From NCBI GenBank assembly GCA_030450335.1, contig JAKDIS010000028.1:1-24891 (forward strand): 24,891 nt of DNA. The letters are read 5' to 3'. A program made the translations under genes and the position numbers. This document shows, one piece after another, positions 7,487 through 13,696 of the stretch. Every line of letters begins with the position of its first letter. Positions within the stretch are counted from its first letter, which is position 1. The stretch is from Corynebacterium sp. GTDB taxonomy: Bacteria > Actinomycetota > Actinomycetes > Mycobacteriales > Mycobacteriaceae. The notes below the pieces were generated by a model. It was not told the DNA's origin and did not search any database. It saw nothing but the letters and a program-made list of their open reading frames with translations.

Positions 7487-7559
7487 TACCCCGTACGGGA
7501 TTTGAACCCGTGTTACCGGCGTGAGAGGCCAGCGTCCTAGGCCGCTAGACGAACGGGGC
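7487..7559 (-). tRNA. tRNA-Glu (anticodon CTC), second copy
   Basis: The sequence is identical to the copy at 5298-5370: 73 nt, anticodon CTC in loop CTCTCAC, discriminator A, no encoded CCA. It lies 38 bp downstream of tRNA-Gln with no promoter or terminator visible between them, so the two should come from one precursor. Confidence 0.97.
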
Positions 7560-7597
7560 ATGAAAACATGCTGGAGATCAACTCTTCAGCGTTTCCG

Positions 7598-7669
7598 CTG
7601 GCCTACCAGGACTCGAACCTAGAACGACGGTACCAGAAACCGCTGTGTTGCCAATTACACCATAGGCCA
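7598..7669 (-). tRNA. tRNA-Gln (anticodon CTG)
   Basis: The 72-nt minus-strand gene starts TGGCCTATGGTGTAATTGG, a typical tRNA-Gln 5' half. The acceptor stem is TGGCCTA with TAGGCCA; the anticodon stem-loop GCGGT-TTCTGGT-ACCGT gives CTG. The discriminator is G and CCA is not encoded. In actinobacteria, which as a rule lack GlnRS, this tRNA is first charged with Glu by GluRS and then amidated by GatCAB. Confidence 0.96.
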
Positions 7670-7719
7670 ATCGTTGCTGTGCTCCGCGGTGTTCCCCGCG
7701 CTGCCTTGCAACGGTGGAT

Positions 7720-7749
7720 ACTATAACCAGAGCGCTCGCACACTCGCAA
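7720..7749 (-). promoter_or_regulatory. Promoter of the tRNA-Gln/tRNA-Glu unit
   Basis: On the minus strand -35 TTGCGA (7749-7744) and -10 TATAGT (7725-7720) are separated by 18 bp. The start point would be near 7713, giving a leader of about 44 nt before tRNA-Gln. It lies just past the gltX terminator, so the tRNAs have their own promoter. Confidence 0.7.
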
Positions 7750-7759
7750 ACTGCCAGGT

Positions 7760-7783
7760 CAGGACGCCGATCGCGGCGTCCTG
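7760..7783 (-). terminator. Hairpin terminator after gltX
   Basis: CAGGACGCCG and CGGCGTCCTG form a perfect 10-bp stem with an ATCG loop, 37 bp past the gltX stop. The following minus-strand sequence has only a short TTT a few bases later, so termination may be partial. Confidence 0.65.
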
Positions 7784-7820
7784 CGCCCGCTGCGACCGGC
7801 GTACGCCGGCTACAACCCTG

Positions 7821-9320
7821 TTATTCGGCGGCGACGTACAGCGTGACCGCCCGTGCGGCACGCAGACGTGCCAGCGTGGACTCGCGTCCCAGCAGCTCCA
7901 TCGACTCGAACAGCGGCGGGGACACCGCCGCGCCCGAGACCGCCACCCGCAGGGCCCCGTAGGCCTTGCGCGGCTTGAGTTCCATCGAGTCGATCAGACG
8001 CGCCGACAGGGCCGCCTCGATCTTCTCCGTGACGAACCCCGCGTCACCGAGAGACTCCAGCGCCTCGATCTCCTCGATCGCGGCGTCCAGGACCTCCACG
8101 GCTTCCTCCTTGAGGTTCTTCTTCGCCGCCTTCTCGTCCAGCTCCAGGTCCGCGTCGGCGGTGACCAGGAAGCGCAGCAGGCCGTCGGCGTCGCCGAGGG
8201 TCTTGATGCGGGTCTGCACCAGTTCCGCGGCGAAGGCGAACTTGTCGGCCGGGTAGTCGGCCGGGAAGCCCTTGTACTCCTCCAGGTAGCTGCGCAGGCG
8301 GGTGGTGAAGTCCGCCAGGTCGAGCAGGCGGATGTGGTCGGCGTTGAGCGCCTCGAGCTTCTTCTGGTCGAAACGGGCCGGGTTCGGCTTCACGTCGGCG
8401 ACGTCGAAGTTCGCCACCAGCTCGTCCACGCCGAACACGTCCTGGTCGGCGGACAGGGACCAGCCCAGCAGCGACAGGTAGTTCAGCATGCCCTCGGGGA
8501 TGATGCCGTTGTCGCGGTGGTTGAAGAGGTTGGACTCCGGGTCACGCTTGGAGAGCTTCTTGTTGCCCTCGCCCATCACGAACGGCAGGTGCCCGAAGGT
8601 CGGGGTCGCATCCGCCACGCCGATGCGCACCAGCGCCTCGTACAGGGCCAGCTGGCGGGGCGTGGACGGCAGCAGGTCCTCGCCGCGCAGCACGTGGGTG
8701 ATCTTCATCAGCGCATCGTCCACGGGGTTGACCAGGGTGTACAGCGGCTGCCCGTTGGAACGGGCGACCACGAAGTCCGGCACGGTGGACCCGTCGACGT
8801 TCATCTCGCCACGGACCAGGTCGTTCCACGTCCAGGTCTTCTCCGGCATGCGCAGACGCCACACCGGCGAACGGCCCTCGGCCTCGAAGGCGGCGACCTG
8901 CTCGGAGGTCAGGTCCCGGTCGAAGTTGTCGTAGCCCAGCTTGGGGTCACGGCCGGCGGCGCGGTGACGCTCCTCGACCTCCTCGGCGGTGGAGTACGCC
9001 GGGTACACGTCGCCGGACGCCTTGAGCTTCTCCAGCACCTCGACGTAGATCTCCATGCGCTGCGACTGGCGGTACGGGCCGTGCGGGCCGCCGGGCTCGC
9101 CGACCCCCTCGTCCCAGTCCAGTCCGAGCCAGGTCAGGGACTCGACGATGGCCTCGTAGGACTCCTCGGAGTCCCGGGCGGCGTCGGTGTCCTCGATCCG
9201 GAACACCAGCTTTCCGCCGGTGTGCCGGGCGTAGGCCCAGTTGAACAGTGCGGTGCGGACCATGCCGACGTGCGGGGTCCCGGTCGGCGAGGGGCAGAAA
9301 CGAACGCGAACATCACTCAT
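7821..9320 (-). CDS. gltX: Glutamyl-tRNA synthetase (probably non-discriminating)
   Basis: This 499-residue class I synthetase attaches glutamate to tRNA-Glu. The HIGH-type motif is HVGM within [19 protein letters not shown] at the N-terminus. The KMSKS-type motif is KLSKR near residue 257. The length and the C-terminal all-helical anticodon-binding domain are normal for bacterial GluRS. In actinobacteria this enzyme also mischarges tRNA-Gln, feeding the GatCAB amidotransferase route; no GlnRS gene is seen here. The ATG at 9320 starts [14 protein letters not shown], 11 nt after the stop of the isomerase-like gene, so co-transcription is likely, although AATAGT 5 nt upstream could be a -10. 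Its substrates, tRNA-Gln and tRNA-Glu, are encoded directly downstream. Confidence 0.97.
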   Translation of the reverse strand: MSDVRVRFCPSPTGTPHVGMVRTALFNWAYARHTGGKLVFRIEDTDAARDSEESYEAIVESLTWLGLDWDEGVGEPGGPHGPYRQSQRMEIYVEVLEKLKASGDVYPAYSTAEEVEERHRAAGRDPKLGYDNFDRDLTSEQVAAFEAEGRSPVWRLRMPEKTWTWNDLVRGEMNVDGSTVPDFVVARSNGQPLYTLVNPVDDALMKITHVLRGEDLLPSTPRQLALYEALVRIGVADATPTFGHLPFVMGEGNKKLSKRDPESNLFNHRDNGIIPEGMLNYLSLLGWSLSADQDVFGVDELVANFDVADVKPNPARFDQKKLEALNADHIRLLDLADFTTRLRSYLEEYKGFPADYPADKFAFAAELVQTRIKTLGDADGLLRFLVTADADLELDEKAAKKNLKEEAVEVLDAAIEEIEALESLGDAGFVTEKIEAALSARLIDSMELKPRKAYGALRVAVSGAAVSPPLFESMELLGRESTLARLRAARAVTLYVAAE

Positions 9321-9331
9321 GGTGCACTATT

Positions 9332-10078
9332 TCACCACATCCACTCCCCCGCCACGTCCCCGGAGTACCCGGCGGCCCGCAGCGCACCCACCCAATCGTC
9401 CAGCGGGAGGCCGCCGCTGCCCGGTGCGCCGCGTCCGGGGTCGTCGGCGATCTGGACGTGGGCGGGGAAGGTGAACGGGTCGCCGGACCCTTCTGCGCCG
9501 TCCAGACCGTCCAACCACGCCGCCACGTCGTCGGTCCGGCTGAGGTGCCACAGGTCGGCCAGCAGCCCGGTCCCGGGGAAGCTGCTGGTAACCGCGCGGG
9601 CGTCGACGACGGTCTGCACGGGGTAGTCCTCGACCCCGGAGCTGGGTTCGATCAGCACGGTGCCGTGGCCTCGCCCCTGCACCAGGTTGGCAAGGGCGGC
9701 GGTGTTGTCGAGCTGCATGGGGCTCAACCGGCGTCCTCCCCGCCCGAGCAGAAGGTTGAAGCGGCCGGCGCCGGTGGCGTCGGCCAGCCGGGACATCGCG
9801 TCGACGTGGCGCCGGCTCAGAGGTTCCTCGTGCAGGACGCCGCGGTCGCCGGCGGCGAGGTCACCCGCCCAGAAGTTCACGGCGACGAGCGTGAGCCCGC
9901 GGCGCGCGAGTTCCGCGACGAGGTCGTCGACCTCCGTGTCGTCCGGCTCCGGGGTGGTCCACGGCCACCACAGTTCGATCCTGTCGACCCCCAGGGCGCC
10001 CGCCCTGTCGAGGTCGGGGTGCCCGGCGGGCCTGCCGATCGAGCAGTTCACCGCCGTCGTGCCTGCTGTACCTGTCAT
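9332..10078 (-). CDS. Hydroxypyruvate-isomerase-like TIM-barrel protein
   Basis: The 248-residue protein has the xylose-isomerase-like TIM-barrel pattern of the Hyi family. Matches are VNFWAGDLAAGDRG, comparable with the FNLPAGDWAAGERG-type segment of Hyi, and HVQIADDPGRGAPG. The four metal/substrate positions appear kept: Glu in VLIEPSS, Asp-x-x-His in LLADLWHLSR, Gln/Asp in HVQIAD, and Glu in VAGEWMW at the C-terminus. Hyi interconverts hydroxypyruvate and tartronate semialdehyde; related proteins act on other ketose or ketoacid substrates, so the substrate is open. The ATG at 10078 has GAGGG upstream, and TAGATT at 10115-10110 is a possible -10. No glyoxylate-carboligase neighbour is present to support a tartronate semialdehyde pathway. 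Confidence 0.75.
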   Translation of the reverse strand: MTGTAGTTAVNCSIGRPAGHPDLDRAGALGVDRIELWWPWTTPEPDDTEVDDLVAELARRGLTLVAVNFWAGDLAAGDRGVLHEEPLSRRHVDAMSRLADATGAGRFNLLLGRGGRRLSPMQLDNTAALANLVQGRGHGTVLIEPSSGVEDYPVQTVVDARAVTSSFPGTGLLADLWHLSRTDDVAAWLDGLDGAEGSGDPFTFPAHVQIADDPGRGAPGSGGLPLDDWVGALRAAGYSGDVAGEWMW

Positions 10079-10140
10079 GCCTGCCGTCCCTCACGTCGGA
10101 ATTGTCCCCAATCTACGCGACCCGCCGGAGGCGCATCGGC

Positions 10141-10146
10141 CATAAT
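10141..10146 (+). promoter_or_regulatory. -10 element of the SDR gene (leaderless)
   Basis: CATAAT ends 7 nt before the ATG at 10154. An upstream in-frame ATG at 10145 overlaps the hexamer, so if this is the promoter the earlier ATG cannot be in the mRNA. No clear -35 is seen. Confidence 0.5.
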
Positions 10147-10153
10147 GAGCCCC

Positions 10154-10927
10154 ATGGTTGAATCCCCACACTCCCCCAGGGTCGCCCCCAGGGTCGCAGT
10201 CGTCACCGGTGCCGGCGGCGGGCTGGGCCGTGCCTTCGCCACCGCCTTGGCGCAGGAGGGCTGGAGCGTCGCCGCGTTGGGACGCAGCGTCGGCACGCTG
10301 GAGGCCACCGTCGAGGCGTGCCGCACGGCAGGCGACACGGCGGGCGGTTCTGCCGACCATCTCGCCGTCGTCTGCGACGTCACCGACGAGTCCTCCGTTT
10401 CCGCCGCATTCGACCAGGTCACCAGCACCCTGGGAGGCCTCGACCTGCTGGTCAACAACGCCGGCGTCCCCGGAGCCACCGGGCGGATCGACACCGTCGA
10501 CGCCGCCGCCTTCGAGGCCACCATCGCGACGAACCTCACCGGCACCTTCCTGTGCACCCGGGCGGCCTTCTCCTGGATGGCCGCCCATGGCGGAGGACGC
10601 GTCGTCAACAACGGCTCCATCGCCGCGCACGCCCCGCGTGCCGGCGCGGCGGCCTACGCCGCGTCCAAGGCCGCCGTCGCGTCCCTCACGGTCTCCACCG
10701 CGCTGGACGGACGGGGCCGGGGTATCACCGCCACCGAACTCGACATCGGCAACGCCGCCACCGAGCTGCTGGGCACCTTCACGGCTGCCGACCCTGCCGC
10801 CGAACCCACCTTCGACGCCGCCGAGGCCGCCCGTCTGCTGGTCAGCGTGGCCGACATGCCGACCGGCGTGTCCGTGGACCGGGTCACCGTCACCGCCGCA
10901 GGCATGCCGTACCTCGGGAGAGGATAG
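10154..10927 (+). CDS. Short-chain dehydrogenase/reductase (SDR)
   Basis: The 257-residue protein is a classical SDR with a Rossmann fold. The TGxxxGxG cofactor loop is TGAGGGLG at residues 18-25. The structural NNAG is in LLVNNAGVP. The catalytic Ser is in NNGSIAAHAP and the Tyr/Lys pair is YAASK. A basic residue after the glycine loop region (LGRSVG) would allow NADP(H). The start at 10154 is preferred to 10145 because of the -10 element at 10141-10146. The frame runs open far upstream, but that part is antisense to the isomerase gene and is not homologous. It precedes isochorismate synthase by 53 bp; an EntA-like role in 2,3-dihydroxybenzoate synthesis is possible but not shown by any motif. 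Confidence 0.85.
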   Translation: MVESPHSPRVAPRVAVVTGAGGGLGRAFATALAQEGWSVAALGRSVGTLEATVEACRTAGDTAGGSADHLAVVCDVTDESSVSAAFDQVTSTLGGLDLLVNNAGVPGATGRIDTVDAAAFEATIATNLTGTFLCTRAAFSWMAAHGGGRVVNNGSIAAHAPRAGAAAYAASKAAVASLTVSTALDGRGRGITATELDIGNAATELLGTFTAADPAAEPTFDAAEAARLLVSVADMPTGVSVDRVTVTAAGMPYLGRG

Positions 10928-10968
10928 GGACGACCGGCGATAATTTCAGTTTGTTTCCCACCCCTGAG

Positions 10969-10974
10969 TACGGT
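10969..10974 (+). promoter_or_regulatory. -10 element of the isochorismate synthase gene (leaderless)
   Basis: TACGGT ends 6 nt before the GTG at 10981. It supports both that start codon and an independent promoter for the gene. The bases upstream (TTCAGTTTGTTTCCC) are AT-rich for this genome, but no convincing -35 stands out. Confidence 0.45.
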
Positions 10975-10980
10975 GACGGT

Positions 10981-12123
10981 GTGATCAACAACGATCGCCC
11001 GTCAACTGCGCCGGACTTCCTGCTCTCCCGCGCGTCGGGCAGCATCCGCACCCAGGGGACACGCGCGTCCTTCCCCGACCCGTTCGAGGCCGCCACGGCC
11101 CTGCGCGACGGCAGTGCGCGGCTCGTCGTCGGCGCCGTCCCCTTCGACACCGCCAACCGGGCCGCACTGACCGTGCCAGGCAGTGTGGTCGAGACCGAGG
11201 GGCCGCTGGAGCCGCCGGCCTACTACCGCGGCCGTGAGTTGGGCGAGCTGCTCGAGGTGCTCAACGTGCACCCCACCAGCAGTTCCGAGGAGTACCAGTC
11301 CACGGTGGCCGCCGCCATCGAGACGATGCGCACCACCACCCTGCGCAAGGTGGTGCTCGCCCGCGCGGTGGACATCGAGTTCGCCGAGGAGGTCGACCCG
11401 CTGCTCATCGCCGCCCGGCTGATCGACCTGTCCGCCCACCGCGACGGTTTCGCCGTGGACCTCTCGGCGACCGGACGCTCCGACGACCGTGGCACGATGC
11501 TCGTCGGCTCCTCCCCCGAGGTGCTCATCCGCCGACGCGGCACGACCGTGGAGGCCCGTCCGCTGGCCGGCTCCGCCGCCCGGCTGGCCGACCGCGGTGC
11601 CGACGAGGCCGTGGGACGCACGCTGCGCGACTCCACCAAGGACCTCACCGAGCACCAGCTGGTCGTGGACCACTACCGGCAGGTGCTCGGCGGGGTGTGC
11701 TCGGAACTGTCCATCCCCCGGACCCCCGAGCTGATCAAGACCAACGAGATGTGGCACCTGGCCACCCCGGTGCGCGGCACACTGCCGGACCTGCACTTCT
11801 CCGCACTGGACCTGGCGTTGATGCTGCACCCCACACCCGCCGTCGGGGGGACCCCCACCGACGACGCCATCGGGATCATCAACGAGGTCGAGGAACCACG
11901 CTGCTTCTACGCCGGCTTCGTGGGCTGGTGCAACGACGACGGCGACGGCGAGTACATGGTCAGCATCCGCTGCGCCGAGATCGCCGGTGCCACCGCCAGG
12001 GCGTGGGCCGGCGGCGGGATCATCGCGACGTCCTCCCCCTCGGCCGAGGCCGCCGAGACGACCGCCAAACTGCAGACCGCACTGCGGGCACTCAACGTGC
12101 CCGCCGCGATGCGGGCGGTCTGA
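10981..12123 (+). CDS. Isochorismate synthase (MenF/EntC/DhbC family)
   Basis: The 380-residue protein converts chorismate to isochorismate, the branch point to menaquinone and to catechol siderophores. Family blocks in order are RKVVLARAVDI (Lys equivalent to the EntC general base), LVGSSPEVLIRR (acid Glu), EARPLAGSAAR, KDLTEHQLVVDHY, LHPTPAVGGTP and FYAGFVGWCNDDGDGEYMVSIRCAEI. The length is close to EntC and shorter than anthranilate synthase component I. The GTG start at 10981 follows a -10 hexamer and excludes the antisense-like upstream frame. No other men or ent gene is in view, so the final product cannot be decided, and no DtxR-box-like sequence was noticed upstream. Confidence 0.9.
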   Translation: MINNDRPSTAPDFLLSRASGSIRTQGTRASFPDPFEAATALRDGSARLVVGAVPFDTANRAALTVPGSVVETEGPLEPPAYYRGRELGELLEVLNVHPTSSSEEYQSTVAAAIETMRTTTLRKVVLARAVDIEFAEEVDPLLIAARLIDLSAHRDGFAVDLSATGRSDDRGTMLVGSSPEVLIRRRGTTVEARPLAGSAARLADRGADEAVGRTLRDSTKDLTEHQLVVDHYRQVLGGVCSELSIPRTPELIKTNEMWHLATPVRGTLPDLHFSALDLALMLHPTPAVGGTPTDDAIGIINEVEEPRCFYAGFVGWCNDDGDGEYMVSIRCAEIAGATARAWAGGGIIATSSPSAEAAETTAKLQTALRALNVPAAMRAV

Positions 12124-12155
12124 CATCCCCCTGTAAGAGGCTCCAGGTAGAGGCT

Positions 12156-12962
12156 CTAGTAGGCCTCGATGGGGTTGACCAGGTGGCCCAGGCCGGGGAT
12201 CTCGATGTCGATCCGGTCGCCGGGGACCATCTCGGCGGTGCCGGCCGGGGAGCCGGTGCAGATCACGTCGCCGGGCAGCAGGGTGAACGCCTGGGAGACC
12301 CACTCCACGATCTCGGGGATGGCCTTGATCATCTGGTCGGAGTTGGAGTCCTGCTTGGTCTCGGTCACCCCGTCGTGGGTGAGGTGCGCCTTGATGGGCA
12401 GGTCGGTCAGGTCGGCGAAGTCCAGGTCCGTCTCGATCCACGGGCCCAGCGGGCAGAAACTGTCCAGACCCTTGGCGCGCGACCACTGGCCGTCGGCGAA
12501 CTGCAGGTCGCGCGAGGAGACGTCGTTGACGATGGTGAAGCCCAGGACGACGTTCTTCCAGTCGTCGCGCTTGACGTCCTTGCAGGGCTTGCCGATGACG
12601 ATGGCGAGCTCACCCTCGAACTCCACGCGGGTGGCCCACTCCGGCTTGCGGATCGGCGCGCCGGCGCCGACCACGGCTGTCGGCGGCTTCAGGAACAGTG
12701 TCGGCGGCAGGTGCTCGGCGGACTTGTTGAACACCTCCTTGACGTGGTCGGCGTAGTTGCGGCCCACGGCCACGACCTTCGACGGCAGGATCGGTGCAAG
12801 CAGGCGGACGTCCTCGAAGGCCCAGCTGCGCCCGGTGAACTCGGGTTCCCCGAAGGGGTGCCCGGCGATCTCACGGCAGGTCGCGCCGGTTCCGTCGGCC
12901 TCCCCGCCCTCCAATGCCACGAAGGCCATGCCTTCCGGATGTGCGATTCGCGAAATTCTCAT
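12156..12962 (-). CDS. odx: Fumarylacetoacetase-fold protein, probable oxaloacetate decarboxylase
   Basis: This 268-residue FAH-superfamily protein has the family metal site: the two Glu of RVEFEGELAIVIGK and the Asp of VNDVSSRDLQ, with LDSFCPLGPWI and DVICTGSPAGT as further landmarks. In C. glutamicum, Cg1458, a soluble metal-dependent oxaloacetate decarboxylase (Odx), is an FAH-fold protein whose neighbours, as I recall, are a DnaQ-like exonuclease, a CBS/cNMP protein and gltX; the same gene set is present here. The symbol rests on that context plus fold. FAH-family proteins also include acylpyruvases and 2-hydroxyhepta-2,4-diene-1,7-dioate isomerases, which remain alternatives. The ATG at 12962 is supported by a -10 hexamer 8 nt upstream. 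It converges with isochorismate synthase. Confidence 0.85.
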   Translation of the reverse strand: MRISRIAHPEGMAFVALEGGEADGTGATCREIAGHPFGEPEFTGRSWAFEDVRLLAPILPSKVVAVGRNYADHVKEVFNKSAEHLPPTLFLKPPTAVVGAGAPIRKPEWATRVEFEGELAIVIGKPCKDVKRDDWKNVVLGFTIVNDVSSRDLQFADGQWSRAKGLDSFCPLGPWIETDLDFADLTDLPIKAHLTHDGVTETKQDSNSDQMIKAIPEIVEWVSQAFTLLPGDVICTGSPAGTAEMVPGDRIDIEIPGLGHLVNPIEAY

Positions 12963-12970
12963 GGTCGGTT

Positions 12971-12976
12971 AGCTTA
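12971..12976 (-). promoter_or_regulatory. -10 element of the odx-like gene (leaderless)
   Basis: On the minus strand TAAGCT ends 8 nt before the ATG at 12962, with no ribosome-binding site between. A short dyad, CAGT-N5-ACTG, lies at 12977-12989 directly upstream and may be an operator. Confidence 0.4.
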
Positions 12977-13022
12977 CAGTGGAAAACTGGACTAGCTGTG
13001 GGCGCCCCCGGATTCCAGGCAG

Positions 13023-13694
13023 TTACACCTGTGCCGACCGTAGGGTCGAGTAGGGTGACCGGCCGTTGGAGGGGGAGGTCATCGCCAGGAACAGCTCCGC
13101 ACACGACAGCGCGTCGGTCACCGCCCGGTGCGGCGGGTAGGTCGGCAGTCCGTAGCGTTCGCGGATGCGCGGCAGGCGCAGGTCCTCCCCCCGGGGGTGC
13201 ACGGACCTGCGCTGCATGCGCCGGCGCTCCAGTGCGTAGGTGTCCAGGGTCGGCACCGTGAGCCCGGTGCCGAAGGCCGTCCGGCACGCCGCGGAGAGGA
13301 AGTCCTGCTCGATCATCGCGAAGTGGGCGAGCATCGCCCGGCCCTGCAGGGCCTCCAGGAGCTCGCCCAGCGCGTCCTCCAACGGCATGCCGGCGTCGAC
13401 TACGTCGTCCGTGAGCCCGTGCACGGTCGCCGACTGGCCCACGCCCTCGTCGTCGTCCTGCGGTCCGGCGATCACCACCTCGCGTGCCCCGGACAGCACG
13501 ATGCGCCGTCCCTCCATCGGCACCCAGCCGATCGACAACAGCCGGTCGGACGACAGGTCCAGCCCGGTGGCCTCGACGTCGACGGCGAGGACCGGCAGGT
13601 CCTCCAGGCGCGTCGAGCCGGCCGGGGGACGCTCGGCGTAGAAGTCCGCCAACGCCCCGGTCGCCCGACGCCTGTTCCACGTCCTGCGCAGCAT
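13023..13694 (-). CDS. DEDDh 3'-5' exonuclease (DnaQ/epsilon-like)
   Basis: The 223-residue protein has the DnaQ exonuclease fold. Catalytic acids are the D-x-E of AVDVEATGLD (D39, E41), the Asp of MIEQDFL in the ExoII motif, and H-x-A-x-x-D in HRAVTDALS, which makes it a DEDDh enzyme. No helicase, BRCT or polymerase domain is attached, so a repair or RNA-trimming role is as likely as polymerase proofreading. Its start touches the end of the upstream nucleotidyltransferase gene: GTG at 13700 overlaps the stop by 4 nt and ATG at 13694 follows by 2 nt; GAGGA upstream serves either. I chose the ATG. The tight junction implies translational coupling. A similar pair, as I recall, is present in C. 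glutamicum (cg1456-cg1457). Confidence 0.85.
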   Translation of the reverse strand: MLRRTWNRRRATGALADFYAERPPAGSTRLEDLPVLAVDVEATGLDLSSDRLLSIGWVPMEGRRIVLSGAREVVIAGPQDDDEGVGQSATVHGLTDDVVDAGMPLEDALGELLEALQGRAMLAHFAMIEQDFLSAACRTAFGTGLTVPTLDTYALERRRMQRRSVHPRGEDLRLPRIRERYGLPTYPPHRAVTDALSCAELFLAMTSPSNGRSPYSTLRSAQV

Positions 13695-13696
13695 GC

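Larger units (their letters stand above)
7421..7559 (-). repeat. Second copy of a duplicated tRNA-Glu/terminator block
   Basis: This ~139-bp block matches 5235-5370. Both contain an identical tRNA-Glu gene, a linker of similar length, a GCCCGGTC/GACCGGGC hairpin and then a shared ATGTCCGGGGTCGGG-like stretch on the minus strand. The similarity past the tRNA suggests a segmental duplication rather than independent tRNA genes. Confidence 0.75.

Noticed and set aside
7674..9626. 650-residue open frame on the plus strand opposite gltX
   Set aside because: It is antisense to a clear GluRS, crosses the gltX terminator and tRNA promoter, and its Gly/Val/Arg/Gln/His-rich composition is that of a high-GC shadow frame with no domain.
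10145..10153. Upstream ATG as start of the SDR gene
   Set aside because: It overlaps the CATAAT hexamer; the ATG at 10154 fits leaderless geometry and leaves the Rossmann motif at a normal distance.
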